From IMG/VR virus record IMGVR_UViG_3300023179_000194, positions 1-43,457 of that record: a stretch of DNA of 43,457 bases. One strand, 5' to 3'. This DNA comes from a virus. The position numbers and the translations under genes are program-made. The notes beneath the pieces are model-generated. The model saw nothing but the letters and a program-made list of their open reading frames with translations. It did not search any database and was not told the origin of the DNA. Below are positions 25,201 through 31,080 of the stretch, piece after piece. Within the stretch, counting starts at the first letter, position 1. The number at the start of each line of letters is the position of its first letter.

Positions 25201-27204
25201 ATATCCTGTAATATCTCTAAGATTGGTCCCATCATAATGAATATCGGTAATATCATCTAACATGGTATTAAGATGATCTTTTAATTCAGACAATGTAAAA
25301 TCAGTAACTGGACCATTTAACGGATTGTTACTTAAACTTAAAGGAGTTTCATAATATCCATTATTATTTGGTATTTGATCGGTAACAATTTTGATAGATA
25401 CGAGATCATTTTCTGCTAAGTTTTCTTCCAAAGTAATATGAGTCGAGGTTGTGGTTGCAGTAAAAGAAGATTTTAAAACAACATCATTTTTAATAACCTT
25501 AACTGAATCTATCCCAGATACATCTATAGGTACATCTAATGATTTCAATGATAAAGAAGAGGTTGAATTAGTAACTGTTTGAATTTCAATTATTGGTAAT
25601 TTGTACTCACTTATATTCTGCCAAACATTAAAAGCCTTTTGAGTTTCTATATTTTTTAAGTAGCAAATACTGACGTTCTTGCTTGAACTTAGATTATTTT
25701 CTTTTATAACAAATGTGTCTGTCATAAAATAATTTTTAAATAAGAAACTACCTATCCCTGCACTGTTTTGGTATTTTAAAGGAAATCCTAAAACTGTATC
25801 ATTGGCACCTGTGCCTACATCATAACCAAAAACTTTAGTTCCTTGAAAATTAGTTTCATATGTTGAAGTATTTGAAAAACTTATTAAATCTTTATCATAG
25901 GCATCAAATAAAGGTGCCTGGTTTAAAGATTTACGTTGTTGTCCAAATTTCCATAAACTAGACCCTGCATCAAAATACCATGTTGTTCCGCTATATTCGT
26001 CTCCAAAATTTACAGAAATTGCATAACTTAGAGTACTGGCAACCGTTACAGTGGTTAAAACTATTGTCGAAGTAGTACCTGTAGTAAATCCTACACTGAA
26101 AATTTTATTTTTATTATTGGGGTCTGCGTTGAAAATTACTCTATGACCTGATTGCAATAAAACATTATCTATGTAATATCCATAAGAACCATGAACTGTT
26201 TTAAAAGCATCTACGGTGTTTTCATCTATAACATCTACATTCTCTAACCCAACTTCGCCGTGGTTGTATAATTTTATGTTTGCCCTAAACTCTATAATAG
26301 GTCTTTTCGCTCTTGAATCAAATTCATAATTTACTGCAATGTTATTAATGATAGAAGAAACTTTAATTACATCTTTATGAAACCATCTATTATATCTTGA
26401 CCACGAATTTAAATCTTTACTTGCTCTGTTAATTGTAATATATTCGTGTTCAGTTGCAAGTTTTCTATCTCCATCAAAGGGATAAGAGTCAAACTTATCA
26501 GAGTCAAATGTTTCATTATAGGCTGTAGATAACCCGTCGTAACTTTCTAGTAATCTTATTTCTATTAGTTTTATAGATTCTCCTACACCTTCTACAAAAA
26601 ATAATTTTTCTCTATAACTGCTTGGTGTTACTTGGTCGCCAAATGCCACTTGCATTCCGTTAGATAATTCATAAGCTATTTGGTTGCCGACTGAATCAGT
26701 ATAATAATAGGGTAAACTATAATTTGAATTTCCTATAATTTCATTATCAACATTTAATCCAAGCTCATTAATAACAATGGTATTAGGCCCTTCAGGTAGC
26801 CAAAAGTAATCATAGTAATTAACTAGTTTATCCCAATCTATATAAGGATCATATGCGTAATATTTGGATCTCAACAAACTATCTATATTAGAAACATTTA
26901 CTTTGTAAACCTGTAATTCATTTAATAGATCCTCAAATGAAATTACATCAGTTACATCTCCTGAAGAATTTTTTAATATTAACGCAGGTTCTAATGGATA
27001 AGTTTTCCTAAATTTTGTACCATTATCAAGATAAAAGTCAGTATTCGAATTATAGTTAGGAGTAAGTTTTGTTCCTACATATCCGTCTAGTCTTTCTAAT
27101 TCCGGTGTTTGAATTAAATGATCAAATGTACTAGCTAAAAACTTTTTGTTTTTATCAGTTTTTAAATATTCAGGTAAAAAATTAGCAGATTTTTTCTTAG
27201 CCAC
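13246..27204 (-). CDS. giant virion structural protein (4652 residues), possibly gp7-like at the N-terminus
   Basis: One uninterrupted frame of about 14 kb. The start is GTG, supported by AGGAAG 8 bases upstream, and no nearby ATG fits. The N-terminal 150 residues (FLPEYLKTD, LERLDGYVG, LEPALIL, DPYIDWDKLVNYYDYFWLPEGP) recall large tail proteins of marine T4-like phages that follow gp6. By gene order it sits where T4 has gp7, so a baseplate wedge role for the N-terminal part is plausible. Residues about 2000-2535 hold seven FG-GAP-like repeats. Gly-Tyr repeats (GKGYLFAP, GQGYTQRP, GSGYLIAP) occur near 2938, 3300 and 3345. A DUF4214-like segment lies near 3845-3895. The last 700 residues are beta-rich, Thr/Ser-rich fibre sequence. 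It probably combines a baseplate anchor with a long adhesive fibre. No frameshift is seen. Confidence 0.85.
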   Translation of the reverse strand: MAKKKSANFLPEYLKTDKNKKFLASTFDHLIQTPELERLDGYVGTKLTPNYNSNTDFYLDNGTKFRKTYPLEPALILKNSSGDVTDVISFEDLLNELQVYKVNVSNIDSLLRSKYYAYDPYIDWDKLVNYYDYFWLPEGPNTIVINELGLNVDNEIIGNSNYSLPYYYTDSVGNQIAYELSNGMQVAFGDQVTPSSYREKLFFVEGVGESIKLIEIRLLESYDGLSTAYNETFDSDKFDSYPFDGDRKLATEHEYITINRASKDLNSWSRYNRWFHKDVIKVSSIINNIAVNYEFDSRAKRPIIEFRANIKLYNHGEVGLENVDVIDENTVDAFKTVHGSYGYYIDNVLLQSGHRVIFNADPNNKNKIFSVGFTTGTTSTIVLTTVTVASTLSYAISVNFGDEYSGTTWYFDAGSSLWKFGQQRKSLNQAPLFDAYDKDLISFSNTSTYETNFQGTKVFGYDVGTGANDTVLGFPLKYQNSAGIGSFLFKNYFMTDTFVIKENNLSSSKNVSICYLKNIETQKAFNVWQNISEYKLPIIEIQTVTNSTSSLSLKSLDVPIDVSGIDSVKVIKNDVVLKSSFTATTTSTHITLEENLAENDLVSIKIVTDQIPNNNGYYETPLSLSNNPLNGPVTDFTLSELKDHLNTMLDDITDIHYDGTNLRDITGYTKYGTRIVTNANPIAFTDLFIGKKEHNVVDALRTVGNHYQQFKQNFIRKLSGISSNASVYDAVDTILKEINVTKDFTSAYYRSDMLGHGDTRVVKSYKVTNPAITDYPIGFDFNLTSLSFKSLYIYLNGTQCVYETDYTINIDEISFVATLAVNDIIEIHTFSNTQGSFVPPTPSKLGLYPKYEPKIYTDDTFINPVQMIRGHDGSLLVAFGDYRDAIILEYEKRVYNNIKVSYQSNIFDVKAGYPGLFRNRSKFEQATEILNQDFSYWAGINTVDVRTNSIYDAADSFTWNYKDSIDKIHNTQIPKHWRGFFNYFYDTDHPHTEPWVMLGFSKKPAWWDSYYSWTNVPKRAALINAITLGKISNPSQAAKYDLNYARTGFSTIVPVDLSGNLVNPSTLVTENSLGARAGPWNFGDGSPSETAWKNSSYWPYAVNIVSLLLNPADYLSALFDTSRLSYNVINQITYTQDDLYLSPKKIILDGEDNAQSSGYSQLVIEAGKIRNKDYITNLRNDLDYLNFNLFYKLGGFTNKEKLQINIDSIDPVSNSPGLVLPYEDYNIILNISNPVKVASASGIIIQKVNGRFIIKGYDLEKPYFDTLLPIKEYSSPALTVGGTTEDFTEWSGITQNKNYKLSNSETSSANTSPTTRFYKQGQVVRYNNKFYRCKISHNPGSVFDITYWTSIPSLPSKGGVTVQTTKKFSNEVTRYIYGTEINSIQEVYDIITGYGAYLESQGFEFDYYSTKYSQVMDWKYSGKEFLYWCTQGWADNNLITLSPFAYSLKYSFLNSVVENLKDNRYEYSLLKADGKPFPQENFSLTREDGYCTLQTVDTEEGFFFVKFISVQKEHGIILNNSTVFNDTIFDTETGYKQRRIRLSGFRTKDWNGDLYSPGFVYDNFTIGDWEIYKTYEIGDIVRFNGSYYQAAYKVESSDKFIFSKWTLLNEKPVPDLLPNFDYKIGQFEDFYSLDIDNFDYSQQKLAQHLIGYTPRTYFDNIFTNSISQYKFYQGYIKDKGTKNAIDKLSKASKFVNKGDITFNEEWAFRSGFYGGFSNYDEVEFPLIEGTSLENPYLITFVESLPNDSSPLINYITPNDLLLTPVDYVSTSVFPTITVQNIQVPDSNYTQSASELSGTFNDAGIILPTAGYVRLDDVTATAYNKNSLLDIARNNQIQNKSTIWTGFLENGQWSVYRYIKKIAKISGVYVSSPGENITFSCNLHHYLSIGDIVSVVNFNSQVNGVYIVTAIPQVNQFTVQSSLTSIQNEEQFAYGNLFVFDVVRYSTLLEIVNKKQLLTLDQGELFWVDSGINNKWQVYEKTTDYPTDYITSIPEPSAQELGHTIWAGDGTDKFFVSAPNFYTSATYSYGRVKVFSRENDLPKRLFEYTLNSSNLTYANATKPTEFGYSMAYDYNKNYIIVGAPRASNIYGFTGLEEEPSDVVYGIDILISNSATVLSASGRAISNSGFVVSPDYVQWTMSLSATTSSITSSTGYLTISPRIYEDEGLVKISSIGPYNDDEIVEAVLTNPYPNSSTSSDRIRFGHSVYINEVTTTSNTLLLVGAPGTKNIGLGLYIYPNQVTFALNTTTTSTVSATIVSAVTNITTGTQGNVYAYRIRKAAGIQIGIPFSGIAVYSTSSVTLKVGDQWGYKVSGSATGSLVAVSAPGYQDSTSSGVVQVFRYTNALITHYQTLFNPAGPVGEFGKDHIISYSGRYLIVSAPEYRNYDTSYGAVVIYRLNSNNKYQFLQSLYNPVAISDLKFGHSLSLDRNETKLLVSGLGTNRSVTLIFDKSSQENETTFDGGTTKFIEIVPDAGVVYAYQRFGSYFVLAHELIDNAVVEGSRYGYDVVSTNRYSYVGAPYSETTQGEDNSMAFIFDMPSIFSVKRQQPNLVDTNSAERIALIDKHKEEVTEYLEVIDPLKGKISGLAEQELKYKTPSDPAIYSIGRSSNIVDDKNNWLDEHVGELWWDLSTVKFTWYEQGDDLFRKNNWGKVFPGSTIDIYEWVRSNVLPSVWAAQADTNEGITSGISGQPKYPNNEVISVKQIYNSVSGIFENVYYFWVKNKLIVPDVKNRRLSAYQVASYISDPQANGVRFAALLSPNSVAFANVQPLLIDDRISANISFNKNNPIPRHTEWLLLTEGDANSVPNALLEKKFIDSLLGEDIDGNPVPDPSLTYRNRYGIGIRPQQTIFKNRIEALRNIISFANYRLSKEEIVGLYNLDNLKLKDEIPSESLGKYDFLVDTIQQLSQIDTIAFIQAQLTCVVENGKIVAVNIVNSGKGYLFAPNVVILENKTPATIRTFINEFGEIISTLIENSGYEFVTAPLLYVRSYTAILTSNAENNGRWTAHEYNKQLNQWVKVYAQRYNTEEFWDYIDWKSDDYNEFKTPLYVLDNLSSITAYNNAPLGTYIKVKNNGNGKFTIVERVNNGTLTPFYNSVYVESGTIKILDKLWNTELSVYNYDESGLSDTLFDQKNVIELRNIINALKHDIFKDALKVYWNLLFFAGVRYALTEQKMLDWAFKTSFVNFVTDLGVLDQRAVYKLENEKYFEDYIKEIKPYHSQLRNYTSKYNAIEYFSHNITDFDMPPVYSQETLGYFPMHISSTSTATAFTLTNTLTNVLPWKNWTENHTYYVKEIIVADGGQGYTQRPTVTLVPVSGDFGSGATAEAFIRAGKVVKITVTNPGSGYLIAPIIQFTGGGNSVTQQATASVIIANDTIRKNLIGFKFDRISKDVEIEDVYVTDQFICNGEQNTFVLTWLANTDRSTITPTLNGKLIYSTDYKLEYFKQDYEGYYAKSFTRITLLNVIPSANQVFKVVYKKNISLFNAVERIEQYYNPTTGMLEKDVPNLVSGLDYPLTTYEGMIFQDTPPWGTTNYDTAPWDDLVQEYVTVKLKEDLYTTSTIIKVNTTTGITTGQSIIIGNTSTIRIRPETIVTAINSNTNEITISSPTYRIKKVVSTATAIGSRITFTTTKLFRGDIKVGDKVLITNVVNNTFNSLYSILTTTNSTFEVTATQVLSATTSQVTTATQVRILSILSTVSSTASVLDKVVKLSTGTSTFSIQTYAIFSQVATATVQFSSGSPTWYITTSSGTVTRAVINVTGVSTGVMTTATATIYGYTEIDFWKYNYDPDLLTVNLSGGSYFNGTNTSAFGITATDVSVQGGGWIKPVGQYYGNKLNTTVPGTTATVYADSIDGYYLKYLYRHADQGGLDYWVQTIVDGYQTLLDVENYIKASSESQQISASFNPDGLVNPFRSYAPEEFVPGDTKDSLSLSVYTRPEKINPIMFNGAIFTQPGVETTATINFITGEIPAGLLVTFDGRPLSRSSSYPLPGLNSSSYFLQGNKLTVAAQSAQGKIGYSYVTAGSSTGLDSQTAAVDFVTTSNTILISDLAFSDVSRAYVELDGVSVNQYVTGTSLGYVLEPVSADNKRASVKIKNIPSGRHEVLAWFFRNNFESLNRIVEQYYVISTTTSLLTFASPPFMLEPISGQVIVEHLSGNNYGSRVRLLPPDISYYKVSNLQNTYDINNKRSGRIYNNQNVKVYVNGYEIRPGFDFTINQGAETVTINTGILRNNDTITIMDLVDYGYVVLENQIRLKTALTSGSLKVTHFQNHDSMGIRTETFDLSHNNEYYLSLPVFNENYVWVTANDQSLIAGFDFYLKSDMQTVVIGNDVDMVLGSKIVINTINPVNYSTNILAYRIWKDIFDRQSLQRITRFFRTRLAQPLNYYDTSIHVEDGSVLFSPNPSKNIPGVVFIDSERIEFFVKNGNELTQLRRGTYGTGTPWYSDAGTLVYDQSMRQNMSTEERSYIQHIPSSNTTTYIISTLTNTSSFSVNTTTSVGNGIVLLTTTTNGVLPAFEDQVEVYYGGRRLRKDSVTVHDISRAYDNTSSVFVNGVYTASYEILPPEFSIQVGTSQTLRLNISEEVIPGVRITVIKKTSKIWDISTSSILTSTSTQAKFLRRGPAELPSVYYYGGNLELYDENNDPLAENDGDLLQGL
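19585..21215 (-). other. seven FG-GAP-like repeats, predicted beta-propeller in the giant protein
   Basis: Encodes about residues 2000-2535. Seven units share an FG(H/Y)S-like entry, a hydrophobic strand and (V/I)(G/S)AP or a variant: KFFVSAPNF, YIIVGAPRA, LLLVGAPGT, SLVAVSAPGY, RYLIVSAPEY, KLLVSGLGT and YSYVGAPYS. Seven such units are what an integrin-alpha type propeller needs. The sixth has lost the AP motif. The fold is inferred, not shown. Confidence 0.6.
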
Positions 27205-27206
27205 AA

Positions 27207-30200
27207 TTAACTTCCTGTTGATGTAACAATATTTGTAGTTTGAAGTTGGCTAGATGTAAGCGCATCTATCACTTCAACATCATTGACTGTGGCGCCACTG
27301 ATTAATATTTCGTTAGATAAACAAGTTATTTCGTAAAAACTTCCAAAACCATTTTCATTTTTTGGAAGTATAACAAAGTTAACAATATCAGGTGAAAGTA
27401 AATTCATTACATAGGCATTTAATTCACTGAAATAAAAACTTTGTCCGAAGTCCCAATTGTTTAAACTAAAAAAAGAATTTATTGCACTTATGATTCTTGT
27501 TTTAATATCATTATCTGTTGTAACAATCTTACTATTTCTTACTGCTTTAAACTTAGCTTGCAGATTACTTGAGGCTTTATCGCCAAATAAAACTTTATAT
27601 TTTACCGGATTAAAAATAATTTCATCACTTATTGCTTTTATTTGAATAAGATATGATTTATAATTTTGTTCTAATTCTTGACTAGTAGGAGGCATTGGTT
27701 CAACAGTTAAATCTCCTTTTAAATAACTTCTAAAATTATTATCATAATTTGTCGTTAACATATAAATGTCAATTAAATTCGTCTTGCTAGGATCTATTCT
27801 ACGTTCTCTTCCGCTGTTATGCAGATAATGGAACTTAATGTCGCTTCTTCCTACTCTAGCAAAATATTGATCAGTATATATAAAAGAAGCGGTTGCACTA
27901 TCATAATACTTTACAACATTAACATCTATATCATAAAAATAAAATAATTGTCCGTTAACTTTATCTGTGTCATTTACTAAACTTTCATTAGGTAAAGAAA
28001 TAAAATTAGCAGAATCTTGTAAAGAATAACGTAAACCATCGGATAGTTTTTTAAAATATATGAAGTGTTCTCTATATCCGGTAGTACCTAATTCATCTGG
28101 TAAAACTATAGCATTGAAACTTTCTGGATCATCTAACTGTCCAGTATTATTATAGTCATAAAACGAAACTTTAACTTTTTTAGGATTAGCATAGCCGTCC
28201 GATTCAACAACAGCATCATCTATTTGAAATAATCTATCATAGCCTAAACTAGATGTGCCAGCGGTGTTAATTGATAAAACTTCAATTTTATCTTTTATAA
28301 CTTGATTAGTTACATAGTCAAAATTTATACTTGTGCTGTCAATATGGAACGCCGTTTGAGAGAGACTTTCAAATATATAATTCAAGTTTCTAAATCTTAC
28401 CTTATAATATTGTCCTGTCCAAACAAAGGCTACAAACCAACTTGAATCAAAACCGGAATCGTCTATGTTTCCTTGTTTATCTAAACTAAACTGGTTTAAT
28501 AAATTGAGGTTAGAACTTAATATTATATCCCATTTTCTTGTAAGCTGATCTATCGTTAATCCAAAGTTTTTTTGTGTCATACAAATATTAGATATTTCAT
28601 TTTCAATAGTGTATTCTAATAATTTCGGATACTTTGGAATTATAACATTAGGTACTGAACCCTGGGGAACCCTACAAGAAAATATAACAGGGCCCGTTCC
28701 ATCATCTAAAAGACCATTGCCATAATTAGAGCCATCACCTATTATCTGTTGAACAAGTGCCCAAATATACGATCTTCCTCCTTGAGGAACTGTTGCACTT
28801 GCTTTTAAATTATTTTTCTTATCGTAATAATATCCACTAGGAGCTGCAAATTGTATTAATGCACCTGTAGAAATATACTTCATATCGCTTTGACTAAATT
28901 GCCCTACAGACACTGGCAAATTATTAATTGTGAAATATCCTCTGCTCTGTGAAACAACTTTATTTGTTTCATTCCATGAAACACCTAACACAGATAAACT
29001 TAAATTTTCATATTTTTCAATATAAAAGTTTTTCATAAAACTGCTAGCGATTATATCTGCTAAAGAAGTTTTAACAAAGGCCAATACTTGATTTCTATTA
29101 GTAAATGTAAGCTCTACAATATTTTCTGTTTCTTCTTGGTAAAGCATTCCGTCGTCTGCAAATATATTTGTTTTACTATAGGCACCACTGACATCAGACA
29201 GTTCAAAATATCTACTGACTCCGCTAGCTATTCTATTAACCGACTTGACCTTTAATATATCGCTACCAGCATTTAATGGCGCAATATTGTAATCTTCCCC
29301 AGTTATCATTCTATTTTGTAGATAATAATTTTGAGGAGCTTTTAATTTTATATTAGCATTACTCTCTGGACCGCTACTATTGGATACTGTATATTGTAAA
29401 CTTAATGTTAGTTGTAATTGATGTGATTGTCCTAAACTATTTACATATGGCAAAGATATTGTAACTCCAGAAAACTGTTCAGGTTTTAATACATACGATG
29501 AACCGTTACTTTGCCTGTAAAATAACCTAAATTGTCCTTTTGGTAAATCTCCAAAAACGCCATCACTAAAATTTAGGTCAATTTGATCGTCTTGTCTAGA
29601 ACTTATTGCATAAAATGTTCTTAAACTTTTACTCAAACTATTGTAAATTACGTTGTTATTCTGTGTTGCAGAATTAACCTTGGTCCATAATGTATTATAA
29701 TTTCCCGATTTATCTTTCTGCCATAACCAAACGTCTGTATCATTAATGTTTGTAGTATTAACTGCTATGATTTCATTTGGTACTGGATTGTCAACAGTGA
29801 AATCTGCAAAATTTAGTTTTCCCTGTCTGAAATGAACAAAAAATCCTGTATTTGCACTGCCCGATCCTTGATTATCGTTCTTATAGATAAAACTGAATAC
29901 ATTTTCTGGTTTAGGTGGATCTTCGTAAATATAATCTTCCCCTGTAAATTTACAAGGAACTATTTCAAAATTCATTTGCACACCGTTAACAGAATTATAA
30001 AAATTGAATAACGGAACATCTAAATTATCACTGTTTATAGAATAATTCTCTGTACTAACTCCATCGATAACATTTTTATCTACTGGAGTACCGAAATTAC
30101 TAACCATTGCACTATTTAAAATACTAAGGAACTGTGAATACCAATTGGCATTTGTACTGTCATTCCATAATATTGGAGTATTGGCAAGATTTATACCGCT

Positions 30201-30593
30201 ACTATCTATTACATTATCTGTTGTGCTTATGCCTGTAATTTTTAAAAAGCCTGTAGCAGGAACATTTCTTTTAGGCGTATAACCTATTAACTGAGCTAGT
30301 CTGAGAATACTGTCTCTACGCTCTGCTGTTTCTAAAAAATTCTCCCTTGCGTTTAGGTCAATCCTAAAACTTAAATTCTGTCCTAAAAACGCAATTAGGT
30401 CTATTAAAGCTACATATTCGCTACTGTCAATATAATCGTTAAAATCTTCAGGAAAATTATCACGAAGATATGAAATCATTGTTCTTTTAAGAGTTTCAAA
30501 ATCATAACTCTTAAAGTCAGCGTTTTTAAAAGATTGATAAACTTTTGTCCAATCTTCTGTTATGAATAGTTTGTTTGAAGTGTTAGGTATCAT
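27207..30593 (-). CDS. 6: baseplate wedge protein gp6-like
   Basis: An 1128-residue homologue of T4 baseplate wedge gp6, which forms the ring that holds the wedges together. The N-terminus is the best evidence: FITEDWTKVYQSFK, YLRDNFPEDFNDYIDSSEY, LIAFLGQNLSFRIDLNAREN and LIGYTPKRN are typical of gp6/J-like wedge proteins. It is much longer than T4 gp6 (about 660 residues); the extra length is in the middle. It follows gp25, as in other T4-like phages, and is separated from the giant gene by 2 bases. An AATAAATA box lies 16 bases upstream of the ATG and no good Shine-Dalgarno sequence is visible. Confidence 0.85.
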   Translation of the reverse strand: MIPNTSNKLFITEDWTKVYQSFKNADFKSYDFETLKRTMISYLRDNFPEDFNDYIDSSEYVALIDLIAFLGQNLSFRIDLNARENFLETAERRDSILRLAQLIGYTPKRNVPATGFLKITGISTTDNVIDSSGINLANTPILWNDSTNANWYSQFLSILNSAMVSNFGTPVDKNVIDGVSTENYSINSDNLDVPLFNFYNSVNGVQMNFEIVPCKFTGEDYIYEDPPKPENVFSFIYKNDNQGSGSANTGFFVHFRQGKLNFADFTVDNPVPNEIIAVNTTNINDTDVWLWQKDKSGNYNTLWTKVNSATQNNNVIYNSLSKSLRTFYAISSRQDDQIDLNFSDGVFGDLPKGQFRLFYRQSNGSSYVLKPEQFSGVTISLPYVNSLGQSHQLQLTLSLQYTVSNSSGPESNANIKLKAPQNYYLQNRMITGEDYNIAPLNAGSDILKVKSVNRIASGVSRYFELSDVSGAYSKTNIFADDGMLYQEETENIVELTFTNRNQVLAFVKTSLADIIASSFMKNFYIEKYENLSLSVLGVSWNETNKVVSQSRGYFTINNLPVSVGQFSQSDMKYISTGALIQFAAPSGYYYDKKNNLKASATVPQGGRSYIWALVQQIIGDGSNYGNGLLDDGTGPVIFSCRVPQGSVPNVIIPKYPKLLEYTIENEISNICMTQKNFGLTIDQLTRKWDIILSSNLNLLNQFSLDKQGNIDDSGFDSSWFVAFVWTGQYYKVRFRNLNYIFESLSQTAFHIDSTSINFDYVTNQVIKDKIEVLSINTAGTSSLGYDRLFQIDDAVVESDGYANPKKVKVSFYDYNNTGQLDDPESFNAIVLPDELGTTGYREHFIYFKKLSDGLRYSLQDSANFISLPNESLVNDTDKVNGQLFYFYDIDVNVVKYYDSATASFIYTDQYFARVGRSDIKFHYLHNSGRERRIDPSKTNLIDIYMLTTNYDNNFRSYLKGDLTVEPMPPTSQELEQNYKSYLIQIKAISDEIIFNPVKYKVLFGDKASSNLQAKFKAVRNSKIVTTDNDIKTRIISAINSFFSLNNWDFGQSFYFSELNAYVMNLLSPDIVNFVILPKNENGFGSFYEITCLSNEILISGATVNDVEVIDALTSSQLQTTNIVTSTGS

Positions 30594-30609
30594 AATTTTA
30601 TTATACCAA

Positions 30610-30617
30610 TATTTATT
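30610..30617 (-). promoter_or_regulatory. possible late promoter box AATAAATA before gp6
   Basis: AATAAATA on the minus strand, 16 bases before the gp6 ATG at 30593, in the 42-base gap after gp25. It matches the NATAAATA late-promoter form of T4-like phages; the start would fall near 30604, leaving a leader of about 10 bases. A TATAAT also lies between the box and the ATG. Confidence 0.4.
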
Positions 30618-30635
30618 GTAATTTTAAGTACCTAC

Positions 30636-31073
30636 TTATTGAACTTGTAACCCTAGTTTTTGATCGAACAAAAGTTTTAAAATTGATGTTTGATCTGTAT
30701 TTTTTAAGGCTAAGGTAACTTCTACTAAAAAACCTTGTTCATATTCATTTATAGCAATTTGTAAAGGGTATGACCTAGGATCGAAACTACATATTTCTTT
30801 TATATCGTTAAACAATAACTGTTTAATGTTTTCTGTCATAGGTTCCATAATTAAATCCCAAATTATTGTTCCAAACTTAGGATTCATTACCCTTTCACCC
30901 TTACGAGTGTTAAAATGATTTAAAAGATTTTGTTTAACAAGATCGAAGTCATAGAGTTGACTTGATCTATTAGACGGATTCACCGTACTGAACCCTCTAT
31001 AAAAACGAGTTCTAGCACTGGTAAATTCTCTGCTATAAGGTGCAGGATTTAATTCTATGTTTTTGTAAGGCAT
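30636..31073 (-). CDS. 25: baseplate wedge protein gp25-like
   Basis: A 145-residue member of the GPW/gp25 family, a small wedge protein that contacts the sheath initiator region and is conserved in contractile tails and type VI secretion (TssE). Key features are the LNHFNTRKGERVMNPKFGT segment at residues 51-69 and IWDLIMEPMT at 71-80, followed by the C-terminal beta strands. Length is close to T4 gp25 (132). It lies 7 bases after the hub/lysin gene and before gp6, the usual T4-like order. No Shine-Dalgarno sequence is seen; an AATAAATA lies 4 bases before the ATG but overlaps the upstream stop codon. Confidence 0.9.
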   Translation of the reverse strand: MPYKNIELNPAPYSREFTSARTRFYRGFSTVNPSNRSSQLYDFDLVKQNLLNHFNTRKGERVMNPKFGTIIWDLIMEPMTENIKQLLFNDIKEICSFDPRSYPLQIAINEYEQGFLVEVTLALKNTDQTSILKLLFDQKLGLQVQ

Positions 31074-31080
31074 AATATAT

